DNA of 11,906 nucleotides from Chloroflexia bacterium (GTDB lineage: Bacteria; Chloroflexota; Chloroflexia; Thermomicrobiales; JALYUS01): NCBI GenBank assembly GCA_025928215.1, contig JAICJW010000105.1, positions 1 to 11,906 of the forward strand, written 5' to 3'. The notes beneath the pieces were generated by a model. That model made no database searches and had not been told where the DNA came from. It saw nothing but the letters and a program-made list of their open reading frames with translations. Of the stretch, positions 1 through 7,516 are shown piece by piece; the first letter of the stretch is position 1, and the number at the start of each line of letters is the position of its first letter. A program made the position numbers and the translations under genes.

Positions 1-1296
1 ATCGAGCGGGTGGTGGCCGGGGAACGCAAAGACATCCTCTTTGAGGCGCGGAGCCTGCTCGATCTGCTCCAGTTGAGCGGCGCGCGCCTCTACGCCAATC
101 AGCGCTACCTGGAGACGACACGGGATGTCTCGCACGAGACGAGCATCACGCTGGCCGGCAGCCACGATTGGCGGCGCACCGAGGCGGCGTCGGACGGCTG
201 GCGACGCAGCCAGAGCGGCGCCGGCACGACATGGCAGGCGGAGGCGGGAGGCTATGCCCGGAAACTGGATGACGGCCCCGGCGATTCAGCGACCTTTGAG
301 ACCTTCAGCAACGCCGAAACGCGCACGCGCACGCAGCATCTCGGGGCGGAGGCGCTCACGGCCGCCACCGCGCTCACGGAGTTCCGCGCGCTGATACAGG
401 CTCTGCCCGCGCACCCCGCGGCCGTGGGCGACGTGCGCCACGCGCTGCTGAAGGCCATTGACGCGCTCGGCCTCGACAGCAACAGCCTCCGCTCGGGATC
501 CGGCTGGGAGCCGGGCGGGCGCTTCTGGAGCGGCATCGCCGCGGGGCAGGTTGCCCCCGTTCAGGGGTTGCTAAATGTCGCCATCCCACCGGTCCTCATC
601 CCGGCGGACTTCTTCCAGGACCTGCTCACCTTCTTCCGCGACCCGCTCGGGCTGACACCCGAAAACGCCCTGGAATTGCTCGTCGGCAATCCCCTCTTCC
701 CCTTCTTCGCCATCGTCAACGGCCTCGGCTTCGGTGCGAATATCGGCGGCAGCGCGTCGCTCGGTATCCCGCCGTTCAGTTTCAGCGGGAACAGCGGCGT
801 CTCTGTCTCGACATCCCAACTCCTCCCGACGCTGACACGCACCAACACGACGGGGTCGAATGGGACAATCTCAGCCCACGCGAGCAGGACGGGGAGCAGT
901 TACTCGCAGAGCCTGAACACCGGCTACGACGATTCCCGCCTCTACTCCGAGTATACGGACGACAGCACGACGACTCGCGACATCGCGCGCGACCTCTTCC
1001 AGGAGGGGACGGTGCGGGAGCGCACGGCGGGCGTGGGGGTCTTCTGGAGGCAACAGGCGATGGATATCGTCTGCGGCTCGGTGCCCCTCAGCGTCACCCT
1101 CCCCGCGACCGCGGACAAGGTCTACCGCACCACCGATGACACGATCCGCGTCCGCTTCGGGAACGGGATGAACGACGGGCTCCGCGCACTGCTCCTGGCC
1201 GCACCGGACGGGTCGCCGCGCACGGACCCGCTCGGCAATGTCACCATGGACGTCTGGTTCGACCTCGAAGAGGAGGTGATCCGCGATGATTATTGA
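1..1296 (+). CDS. Unrecognised protein, 5' partial, first gene of toxin-locus operon
   Basis: The frame is open from the first base of the window, so the gene probably begins upstream; a GTG at 10 is a possible start, but with only nine bases before it this cannot be judged. I do not recognise the family. From the GTG the product is 428 residues: a charged, helix-prone N-terminus (about 1-40), a Trp/Ser/Arg-rich stretch (about 50-75), a helical segment (about 112-155), a hydrophobic Pro/Phe/Leu-rich region (about 180-255) that is not a clean membrane helix, a Ser/Thr/Gly-rich low-complexity stretch (about 255-325) and an acidic end. There is no visible signal peptide or enzymatic motif. It overlaps the next gene by 11 bases, so the two are surely co-translated. 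The composition would suit a structural or delivery component, but that is a guess. Confidence 0.7.
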   Translation: MERVVAGERKDILFEARSLLDLLQLSGARLYANQRYLETTRDVSHETSITLAGSHDWRRTEAASDGWRRSQSGAGTTWQAEAGGYARKLDDGPGDSATFETFSNAETRTRTQHLGAEALTAATALTEFRALIQALPAHPAAVGDVRHALLKAIDALGLDSNSLRSGSGWEPGGRFWSGIAAGQVAPVQGLLNVAIPPVLIPADFFQDLLTFFRDPLGLTPENALELLVGNPLFPFFAIVNGLGFGANIGGSASLGIPPFSFSGNSGVSVSTSQLLPTLTRTNTTGSNGTISAHASRTGSSYSQSLNTGYDDSRLYSEYTDDSTTTRDIARDLFQEGTVRERTAGVGVFWRQQAMDIVCGSVPLSVTLPATADKVYRTTDDTIRVRFGNGMNDGLRALLLAAPDGSPRTDPLGNVTMDVWFDLEEEVIRDDY

Positions 1297-2308
1297 TACC
1301 GTCCACCTCTCGGGCCGCGAGGCGTACCTGCGGGAAGGCGATGAAGTGAACCTCGTGGCGGCGCCGTCGCACACGGGCTCCTCGGCCCCCCTGACAGAGG
1401 AGATCGAGGGGATCGCGATTGATGTCTCCGGCATCCATCTCTTCATCGAGGGTGATGATCTGCTGGAACGCTACCCCCGCCCCGACGCCGCGGAGGATAC
1501 GCCGCTGCTCTCTATCTCTGTCCACAAAGAGATGTTCCCCGAGTTCTTCGCGGACCCGTACGCCCACCGCGTCCACGCCATCGCAGGCTTCGAGGATTTC
1601 AACCGCGGCGCGCACGACGGAGTGCGCGTCATGGAGGTCGAGGGCTTCCCCACCCTCGTCTCGGTCGGGACGGGCGAGGCGCGTTGGCTCTCGCCAGTCT
1701 ACCCGATGTACCGGCCCGTCCCCCTCGCCGCGGCGGCGTGGGATCTCGCCACCTCCCGCCTCACCCCGTCCGATGGCTTCACCTACCAACTGACGCTCCA
1801 GTACTGGACGGACGGCCAGGATGTCGCAACGGACGCGCCGGCAGACCTCGTACTCACGCCGGATGGGGGGGCATCCCCGGCCAATCTGCGCTTCAGGACG
1901 GATCTGGGGCTCGCGGACGTGATCGCCTACCAGGTCGCGTTCACGGCGCAGGTCCGCTACGACACCTTCCTCTACGAGTACCAGTACGGCGCGCACGAGA
2001 TCGAGTCGCTCGGGCGGCCGCTCCTGCGCGGCGTGCACGTGCTCGAACCGATCGAGTCCATGCACACCTACTACTCGCTTCGCGAGTTACAGGCGCGCGC
2101 GATGGATTTCAATCTCTTCGATGTGCCCGCGCCGCAACGATACCTCACCGTCATGCTGGATTTCACCGCGCTCCTGGTGCGGAACGAATTCATTACGCTG
2201 CGGGTGGAGCAGGCGGACCTGTTCGAGCGGGTCGAGGCGCGGCTCGACGCGGAGGTGCGCCTGCGCCCGCCGATGATTGACAAGGCGGTGGATGCGCCAT
2301 GGCCGTAG
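1286..2308 (+). CDS. Unrecognised beta-rich protein, second gene of toxin-locus operon
   Basis: A 340-residue protein of no family I can name. The start is well supported: ATG 1286 follows AGGAGGTGAT (1271-1280), a full match to the anti-Shine-Dalgarno end of 16S rRNA, lying inside the end of the upstream gene. The sequence has many alternating hydrophobic stretches (for example about 165-175, 212-230 and 285-305), which suggests mainly beta structure, plus a helical C-terminal segment (about 305-325). There is no signal peptide, membrane segment or Cys/His metal site. It overlaps the gene before it by 11 bases and the nuclease-bearing gene after it by 10, so all three are probably made together. 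Possible roles include a structural subunit, chaperone or adaptor for the downstream toxin-like protein; the sequence does not decide between them. Confidence 0.75.
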   Translation: MIIDTVHLSGREAYLREGDEVNLVAAPSHTGSSAPLTEEIEGIAIDVSGIHLFIEGDDLLERYPRPDAAEDTPLLSISVHKEMFPEFFADPYAHRVHAIAGFEDFNRGAHDGVRVMEVEGFPTLVSVGTGEARWLSPVYPMYRPVPLAAAAWDLATSRLTPSDGFTYQLTLQYWTDGQDVATDAPADLVLTPDGGASPANLRFRTDLGLADVIAYQVAFTAQVRYDTFLYEYQYGAHEIESLGRPLLRGVHVLEPIESMHTYYSLRELQARAMDFNLFDVPAPQRYLTVMLDFTALLVRNEFITLRVEQADLFERVEARLDAEVRLRPPMIDKAVDAPWP

Positions 2309-3888
2309 ATCCCGCCACGATGGCCGCGGCCGGGGCGGCCGCCGGGGGCGCTTCCGGTGCGCCGGCGGCCGGAGCAGGTGGTGCGGCGGCCGGGGCCGGG
2401 CTGCCCACCGGGGGTGGCAGCGCCCCCGGCATGGACATGGTGAACGGTCCCCTGAACATGAAGTCGCTCGGCACGCCGGTCAACCCGACGCAGCCCCAGG
2501 GCAGCTCGCTCTTCAACCCCTCCCAATCGCACAGCACCATGCCGCACTATCCCGGCGGCGGGGCGCCCCCGCAGGCGCAGCCGCAGGACCCGGCGTGGGG
2601 AAACATGGTCGGAAACAGCCTGCTCGGCGATCGGTTCGGGCGCGGGCCGCAGCAGTCGGACGCGATGAACGATCGCCCGGGCGAACTCCCTCGCACGCCG
2701 GCGACGCCCGAGCCAGCGCAACCGGAGCGGCCCACCGACCGCGCAAACCGGGAGACGCGCGACTTCTTCGGGCCGCAAACGCCCACCCCCAATCGGGAGG
2801 CGCCCTCGCACGAGGATCGCGCCATCGAGGACCCCGCGCAGCACGGCACGCGGACGCCGGTCCCCCCAGGCCCGACCGGGCAGGACCGGGCAGAGACCGA
2901 TCCCCGCCCAACCGACCCCTCACGCACGCCCACCCAGGCGCCCCGCAACGAGAGCCGAGCGAACCAACCGACGCCCGACGCGCCGCGGCAGCCGGACGAC
3001 CATTCGACAACGCCATTCACTCCCACCCCGTACCCGACGTTTAGCAATCCGCCCGCGCATCCGGGTCCGCATTTCGACCCGATCCCCGAGCCGCAGGGCG
3101 ACCCGGACGACGACTGGTATGGGCAGATTCACCGGGCGGCGAATGAGTCGAGCGACCCCAATGACAAGCGGGCATTCCTGCAAGCGGTCTCCCAATTCAT
3201 GCCGGAGGCGAGCGACTTCGTGGACGTGCTCAACCTGCTCTCGGAAATGAGGGAAGGCAAGGTATCGGAGAGTTCAGTGGTGGCCGCCATGTTGCCGGTG
3301 GTATCGAAAGGCAATATACGCACGGGCGGTGCAATCTATCTTCGGTTGCGGAAGAACAAACTGGTCGCGGAAGTCGAGGGCTGGTCACGGAACAAGTTAC
3401 GCAACGCCGAACGCCGCATCTTGCGCGAATACAGCGAGCGGAAGGTGAAGGCAAAATTGCACGGCAAGGGGCCGTTCGACGTGGTCTACGAGACGTCGAG
3501 TGGTACGCTCGGCACCTATGCCGCCACGGTGGGCCTCCCGGGCAAGGAGGCGCATCATCTCGTGCCACAGAGTCTGTTCTGGCACGGGCCGGTGGACACT
3601 GCCGCCCTCGCCGATTACGTCCCCTGCTACCCACTGGACAAAGCGGTACATACCGGGGCGCGGACTACCATGAAGTACAAAGGGAGAGAGATTGATGCGG
3701 GCTCGCTCCACACCTTCCTGAACGAGGAACTTCGGAGCGCCGGGCTCTTCGGCAAGAAGAACTACACGCGCGCCGAACTGGCCCACGCGATTGATATCAG
3801 CGAGAATTACTACAAGGAAACGGGTTTGCCATTTATGGCGGAAGCGGTCGCGCAGTTCAGGGCGGACGTGTTCAATAAAGTGAAGTGA
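2299..3888 (+). CDS. Toxin-like protein with C-terminal AHH/HNH-Endo VII nuclease domain
   Basis: A 529-residue modular protein. Residues 1-45 are almost only Ala/Gly/Pro. Residues 50-272 are Pro-rich, polar and probably disordered. Residues 273-340 form a helical segment ending in a hydrophobic stretch (near AAMLPVV) reminiscent of pre-toxin linkers. Residues 390-529 hold the likely nuclease: AHHLVPQ at 418-424 supplies the paired histidines of the AHH branch of the HNH/Endo VII superfamily, and LDKAVHTG (446-453) supplies the downstream conserved histidine. Such domains cut DNA and are typical C-terminal warheads of polymorphic toxins. The start ATG 2299 has AAGGCGGTGG 8 bases upstream. No signal peptide or membrane helix is seen. 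GC is about 75% around 2900 but about 48-58% in lines counted within 3240-3840, consistent with an exchanged toxin module. The gene overlaps its upstream neighbour by 10 bases, and no immunity gene follows. The domain call rests on motif recognition only. Confidence 0.8.
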   Translation: MAVDPATMAAAGAAAGGASGAPAAGAGGAAAGAGLPTGGGSAPGMDMVNGPLNMKSLGTPVNPTQPQGSSLFNPSQSHSTMPHYPGGGAPPQAQPQDPAWGNMVGNSLLGDRFGRGPQQSDAMNDRPGELPRTPATPEPAQPERPTDRANRETRDFFGPQTPTPNREAPSHEDRAIEDPAQHGTRTPVPPGPTGQDRAETDPRPTDPSRTPTQAPRNESRANQPTPDAPRQPDDHSTTPFTPTPYPTFSNPPAHPGPHFDPIPEPQGDPDDDWYGQIHRAANESSDPNDKRAFLQAVSQFMPEASDFVDVLNLLSEMREGKVSESSVVAAMLPVVSKGNIRTGGAIYLRLRKNKLVAEVEGWSRNKLRNAERRILREYSERKVKAKLHGKGPFDVVYETSSGTLGTYAATVGLPGKEAHHLVPQSLFWHGPVDTAALADYVPCYPLDKAVHTGARTTMKYKGREIDAGSLHTFLNEELRSAGLFGKKNYTRAELAHAIDISENYYKETGLPFMAEAVAQFRADVFNKVK

Positions 3889-3901
3889 CCCGCACGCCGC
3901 G

Positions 3902-3954
3902 CATACCCCATCGGTTGCCGGCGCGAGCGGCCGTGCTACAATACATGGGGTATG
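3902..3954. repeat. Perfect 10-bp inverted repeat flanking the cvpA-like promoter
   Basis: CATACCCCAT (3902-3911) and its exact reverse complement ATGGGGTATG (3945-3954) lie 33 bases apart. The left arm is just upstream of the -35 and the right arm covers the expected transcription start. Arm centres are 43 bp apart, about four helical turns, so one dimeric regulator could hold both arms. It could also form a long-loop hairpin in read-through RNA from the toxin locus. Confidence 0.6.
3915..3942 (+). promoter_or_regulatory. Predicted sigma70 promoter with extended -10 for cvpA-like gene
   Basis: TTGCCG (3915-3920), a 16-base spacer and TACAAT (3937-3942), with TG one base before the hexamer (3934-3935), form an extended -10 promoter. 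The start of transcription would fall near 3949, about 30 bases before ATG 3979. It separates the housekeeping genes from the toxin-like operon upstream. Confidence 0.6.
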
Positions 3955-3962
3955 TACGTACA
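3953..3962. promoter_or_regulatory. 10-bp palindrome TGTACGTACA near +1
   Basis: TGTACGTACA is a perfect palindrome just downstream of the predicted start of transcription and 5 bases before the GGAGG ribosome binding site. It is a plausible operator for a dimeric repressor; no regulator is identified. Confidence 0.35.
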
Positions 3963-3978
3963 CCGTCGGAGGTAGCGC

Positions 3979-4548
3979 ATGGATACGTTCGATATCGCGC
4001 TAATTGTCGCGGCGCTCGGTGTGGCGGCGCTGACCTTTACGCAGCCGCCGATCGCGGTGATCGCGGACATTGCCGCGGTCTATGCGGCGTCCGTGCTGGC
4101 TGGTATCCTGTATCGTCCGGCATCGCAATTCGCCATGCTGCGCTTCCTGCCGGACAGCGGCATGCGGACGGTGCGTATCGTCGTTTTCGTGGCGTTGTTG
4201 ATCGGCGGAGCGCTCCTTTTACGCGGATTGCTCCGACGCGTTGCCGGGCTGATGGCGGTGTCGCGATTGGCGGCAGGGCCACTGCTCGGCAATCTACTGT
4301 CGGCGGGGTTGGCGGTCGTGCTCGCGCTCGGCGTCGTGTTATTGGCGGTCGTCGCGGTCGTCACGGTGGCGCAGATTCCGTCGTCGGTGGGCATCGTCGC
4401 CTTCGCGCGGGAGCAAACGGTGCATTCGACCCTCCTGCCGCGGCTTGCGGAACCGCTCACCATCTATCTCCGGCTCGTCGGTCTCTTTTTCCCGCACGGC
4501 CTGCCGGAGGTTTACAATACTATTGCGGGGTTGGCGATCCCCACTTGA
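3979..4548 (+). CDS. CvpA-like integral membrane protein
   Basis: A 189-residue hydrophobic protein with four predicted membrane helices (about 4-21, 26-44, 65-84 and 104-132), followed by a soluble, amphipathic C-terminal tail. The GPLLGNLLSAGLAV stretch before helix 4 resembles the CvpA (colicin V production) family pattern. CvpA homologues are found next to mutS2 in many Gram-positive genomes, which supports the assignment more than sequence alone; their biochemical role is poorly defined. ATG 3979 follows GGAGG (3968-3972) at a good distance and lies about 30 bases from a predicted promoter. Because this arrangement is a common housekeeping one, I do not read it as an immunity protein for the toxin-like gene upstream, although that gene ends only 90 bases away. 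The family call is moderate; membrane topology is firmer. Confidence 0.65.
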   Translation: MDTFDIALIVAALGVAALTFTQPPIAVIADIAAVYAASVLAGILYRPASQFAMLRFLPDSGMRTVRIVVFVALLIGGALLLRGLLRRVAGLMAVSRLAAGPLLGNLLSAGLAVVLALGVVLLAVVAVVTVAQIPSSVGIVAFAREQTVHSTLLPRLAEPLTIYLRLVGLFFPHGLPEVYNTIAGLAIPT

Positions 4549-4555
4549 GGGAAGT

Positions 4556-4650
4556 TGAAAGTAATAAGTAACAGGTAACAAGTAACGAGTTTTAAGCGAC
4601 CACAGAGCCACTTTTGACTTGTTCCTTGTTCCTTTTGACTCATAAGGAAC
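4556..4650 (+). repeat. Short-repeat-rich leader ahead of mutS2
   Basis: This 108-base gap has unusually low GC and many small repeats: imperfect copies of AGTAACA (4561-4588), CTTTTGACT twice (4611-4619 and 4632-4640, 21 bp apart) and GTTCCTT twice in tandem (4621-4627 and 4628-4634). AACAAGT (4577-4583) is complementary to ACTTGTT (4617-4623). It may be a degenerate dispersed extragenic repeat. No convincing promoter or terminator is visible in it. Confidence 0.5.
4621..4650 (+). promoter_or_regulatory. Possible SD-sequestering hairpin before mutS2
   Basis: AAGGAAC (4644-4650) contains the only ribosome binding site for GTG 4657. It is perfectly complementary to GTTCCTT at 4628-4634 (9-base loop) and to a second identical copy at 4621-4627. 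Either 7-bp stem would hide the site and lower translation. Upstream AACAAGT (4577-4583) could pair with 4617-4623 and compete. This is a prediction from base pairing only. Confidence 0.4.
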
Positions 4651-4656
4651 GTATCG

Positions 4657-7128
4657 GTGGCAATTGCGGCTGGCATTCTCGACACACTCGAATATCCGAA
4701 AGTCCTCGCCCGCCTCGCGCGGGTCTGCGATTATTCGCTGGCGCGCGAGCGGGCGAAAGGATTGCTACCCGATACCACCGTGCCCGCCGTCCGCCGGATG
4801 CTGACGGAGACGACGGAGGCACGGACGCTGCTCGCCTCGATCCCCGAGATCGGGGTCGGCGGCGCGCGGGACGTGCGCGAGCCGGTGAGACTGTCCACAC
4901 TCGGTGTGACGCTCAATCCCGCGCAACTGCTGGATATCCGGGATACCGCCGCCGCTTCGCGCACGCTCCGCCGGACGATCACGCGCCTCCCCGAAGCGTC
5001 CGAGCGGTTTCCGGTCATCCTCGATCACGCGGCGGCCCTCAGTGACTTCACGAACCTCGATGCGACGATCACCGCCGCGATCTCGCCGCGCGGCGATGTC
5101 CTCGATAGCGCGTCGGACGAATTGCGGCGCATCCGCATCGGTGTGCGGACGGCGCAGGGCCGCCTGATGGAGTACATGAACGGTTTCACACGCGGCGCGC
5201 GGGCGGCGGCCTTGCAGGAGCCGATCGTCACCGAGCGCGCTGGGCGATACGTCGTGCCGGTGCGGGCCGAGCAGCGCGCGCAGGTGCCCGGCATCGTCCA
5301 CGATACCTCCGCCAGTGGCCAGACGCTCTTCGTCGAGCCGATGGAAGCGGTCGAGTTGAATAACCGCTGGCGGACGCTGCAACTGGAGGAGGAACGAGAG
5401 ATCGAGCGCATTTTGCAGGCGCTCACCGCGTACGTCGCGAACGAAGCGGACGCGCTCGAACGGGCGATGGGCGGCATTGCGGCGATTGACTTCGCCCTCG
5501 CCAAAGCGCGCCTTGCGGCGGAGATGCGCGCCAATGCGCCGCGCCTCTGGACGGCGGACGACGCGCCGAGGCAGTCGCCGGAGGGCGCGCACCCAACGCT
5601 CCGGCTCGATCTGATCGCGGCGCGGCATCCACTCCTCACCGGCACCGTCGTGCCGACGGATATTGCCCTCGGCGACCGCTTTCGCATCCTCGTCATCACC
5701 GGGCCGAATACGGGCGGCAAGACCGTCGCCTTGAAGACCGTCGCGCTACTCGCCTTGATGGCACAATCCGGGCTGCACATCCCCGCCGAGGAGCGGAGCG
5801 TGATGCCCGTCTTCGAGAGCATCTTCGCGGACATCGGCGACGAGCAGAGCATCGAGCAGTCGCTCTCCACCTTTTCGAGCCACATGACGCGCGTGATCGC
5901 TACGCTGCGGGACGTGACGCCCGACTCGCTCGTTCTGCTCGATGAACTCGGCGCGGGAACAGACCCGGAGGAAGGTTCCGCGCTCGCGCGCGCGCTGATC
6001 GCGACACTGCTCGAACGCGGGCCGCTGGTGATCGCGACGACGCACTACAGCGAGCTGAAATCGTACGCGTATGCGACGCCGGGCGTCGAGAATGGCAGCG
6101 TTGAGTTCGACGTTGAGACGCTTTCGCCGACCTATCATCTGACGGTCGGTGTGCCGGGGCGGTCGAACGCGCTCGCCATCGCGCAGCGTCTCGGCCTCGA
6201 TCCCGCCGTCGTGGAGCGGGCGCGGCAGTACGTCGCGCCGGAAGTCGTGCAGGTGGATACACTGCTCGAAGGGATCAAGGGCGAGCGTGAGGCGGCGGAA
6301 CGCGCCCGCTCGCGCGCCAGCCGTGATCGCGCCCAGGCCGAGCAGATGAAGCGCGATGCCGCGAAGGCGCTCTTCGAGGCCGAGAAGGCGAAGCGGGACG
6401 CGCGAGCGGAAGGGCTGGCAGCGATTGATCGGGAACTGGCCGATTTGCGCGCCGATCTGCGCCGCCTCAGCCGTGAGCGAGACACGGTCAGCGTGACGCG
6501 CGACTGGATCAAACAGGCGGATCAGCGGGCGCTCGAAACGCAGCAGCAATTGAAGGAGACGACCGCGCGCGAGGCCGCCACGCCGAAGCCGGTGCCACCT
6601 GCGATCATCAATCTCCCCCCAGAAGGCCCGGATCGCCCGCTCCAGGCCGGGGATCGCGTGCTCGTCTCCGCCTTCGGTGATTCGGAAGGTCTCATCACCG
6701 TCCTCTATCCCGGCAACAATGAGGCGGACGTGCAGGTCGGCTCGTTCACGATGCGGCAGCCGCTATCCGGCTTGGCCCGACTCTCCAATCGCGAGGCGGC
6801 CCGCCGCGCCACGGTGCGCGGCGAGCGCCCCCGCCAAACGCGGACCGCGCCGATCACCGTGCCTGCCGCACCGCCGAATGCCTCCCTCGAAGTGGATTTG
6901 CGCGGCATGCGCGCCGTGGAAGTCGGCGATGTGCTCGACCGCGCGCTGAACGATTCCGTGCTGGCGGGGATGCCATATCTGCGCATCATCCACGGCAAAG
7001 GGACGGGCGCGCTCCGCCAGGTCGTGCGTGACTATCTGCGCGCCAGCCCGCTCGTCGCGGGGGCAGAATCCGCGCCCGATCAGCAGGGCGGCGATGGCGT
7101 CACCATCGCACGACTGACCGAGGGGTAA
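4657..7128 (+). CDS. mutS2: MutS2 family ATPase/endonuclease with Smr domain
   Basis: An 823-residue protein, a little longer than the usual 780-790. MutS2 proteins bind branched DNA and suppress homologous recombination or, in Bacillus, act on collided ribosomes; they do not do mismatch repair. Visible elements in order: MutS core/clamp helices (about 1-330), Walker A GPNTGGKT (349-356), STFSSHM signature (404-410), Walker B LVLLDE (425-430) followed by LGAGTDP, H-loop TTHYSELK (461-468), a long charged coiled coil (about 540-640), a KOW-like segment with GDRVLV (665-670), and a C-terminal Smr nuclease domain with VDLRG (746-750) and HGKGTGALR (779-787). The mismatch-recognition domain of MutS is absent, as expected. 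GTG 4657 is chosen because AAGGAA lies 7 bases upstream and the N-terminus matches the family. It follows the cvpA-like gene and ends 3 bases before the DUF2007 gene. Confidence 0.97.
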   Translation: MAIAAGILDTLEYPKVLARLARVCDYSLARERAKGLLPDTTVPAVRRMLTETTEARTLLASIPEIGVGGARDVREPVRLSTLGVTLNPAQLLDIRDTAAASRTLRRTITRLPEASERFPVILDHAAALSDFTNLDATITAAISPRGDVLDSASDELRRIRIGVRTAQGRLMEYMNGFTRGARAAALQEPIVTERAGRYVVPVRAEQRAQVPGIVHDTSASGQTLFVEPMEAVELNNRWRTLQLEEEREIERILQALTAYVANEADALERAMGGIAAIDFALAKARLAAEMRANAPRLWTADDAPRQSPEGAHPTLRLDLIAARHPLLTGTVVPTDIALGDRFRILVITGPNTGGKTVALKTVALLALMAQSGLHIPAEERSVMPVFESIFADIGDEQSIEQSLSTFSSHMTRVIATLRDVTPDSLVLLDELGAGTDPEEGSALARALIATLLERGPLVIATTHYSELKSYAYATPGVENGSVEFDVETLSPTYHLTVGVPGRSNALAIAQRLGLDPAVVERARQYVAPEVVQVDTLLEGIKGEREAAERARSRASRDRAQAEQMKRDAAKALFEAEKAKRDARAEGLAAIDRELADLRADLRRLSRERDTVSVTRDWIKQADQRALETQQQLKETTAREAATPKPVPPAIINLPPEGPDRPLQAGDRVLVSAFGDSEGLITVLYPGNNEADVQVGSFTMRQPLSGLARLSNREAARRATVRGERPRQTRTAPITVPAAPPNASLEVDLRGMRAVEVGDVLDRALNDSVLAGMPYLRIIHGKGTGALRQVVRDYLRASPLVAGAESAPDQQGGDGVTIARLTEG

Positions 7129-7131
7129 GCC

Positions 7132-7413
7132 ATGCCGTTCCGCAGCAGAAAACCGACCGGTGACCGGCACCCCGAGGGGAAGATCGTCCCGGTCGCCACC
7201 GTGGATAATCAGATGGTCGCCGACATGGCGCTCGGTATTCTGAAGCTGCACCACATCCCCTGCATGGCCCGCGCCGGGGGGATGGGCATGGCCTGGCTCG
7301 GCCCCGCGCTGCAACCGCACGACATCCTCATCCTTGAGGGGGACAAAGAGCGCGCCGAAGAAGTACTCAAAGCGTTTTCCGACGATGAGGACGTGAAACT
7401 GCTCTGGCGCTGA
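7132..7413 (+). CDS. DUF2007-like small protein
   Basis: A 93-residue soluble protein. The core (about 17-92) has the alpha/beta ferredoxin-like pattern of DUF2007 (often labelled putative signal transducing protein): strand VPVATV, helix with DNQMVADMALGILK, the substitute-loop region HIPCMARAGG, strand HDILILEG, and helix KERAEEVLKAF ending in an acidic DDEDV stretch. DUF2007 proteins have no established biochemical role. ATG 7132 lies 3 bases after the mutS2 stop, with GAGGGG (7120-7125) inside the end of mutS2, so the two are translationally linked. No terminator is visible after it. Confidence 0.6.
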   Translation: MPFRSRKPTGDRHPEGKIVPVATVDNQMVADMALGILKLHHIPCMARAGGMGMAWLGPALQPHDILILEGDKERAEEVLKAFSDDEDVKLLWR

Positions 7414-7516
7414 CGCCTGCTCCACAATCTGTAGAACAAAATCGCGAAAAAACCGAACAGTCCAATTTCGACAGCCAATTTGGGGCATTCCAATGCGGTG
7501 AATTTGTGGGCCGAAG
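7414..7516. other. Intergenic region with CCAATTT repeats
   Basis: About 100 AT-richer bases with no gene. It contains CCAATTT at 7462-7468 and 7475-7481, a CCAAT at 7490-7494, and the small dyad GCATTCCAATGC (7485-7496). These sit directly upstream of the ssb promoter and could be activator sites, but the spacing is irregular (13 and 15 bases). No terminator for the preceding genes is visible. Confidence 0.3.

Noticed and set aside
1241..2065. Long minus-strand frame (274 codons) opposite the first two genes
   Set aside because: It is antisense to overlapping genes with good ribosome binding sites; the Arg-rich composition is typical of shadow frames in high-GC DNA, and it has no start signal.
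2299..3044. Plus-strand frame at 2277-3044 with Arg/His/Ala-rich translation
   Set aside because: It is a frame-shifted shadow of the Pro-rich N-terminal half of the nuclease-bearing protein.
3979..4548. CvpA-like membrane protein as immunity protein for the upstream nuclease
   Set aside because: It has its own promoter, resembles CvpA and stands next to mutS2 as in many genomes; immunity to a nuclease is normally a small soluble protein.
4561..4588. Short tandem AGTAACA-like units as a CRISPR or iteron array
   Set aside because: Units are 6-9 bases, imperfect and few, with no spacers and no replication gene nearby.
4555..4640. TTGAAA (4555) and the two TTGACT boxes (4614 and 4635) as mutS2 promoters
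   Set aside because: No acceptable -10 hexamer lies at 16-18 bases from any of them.
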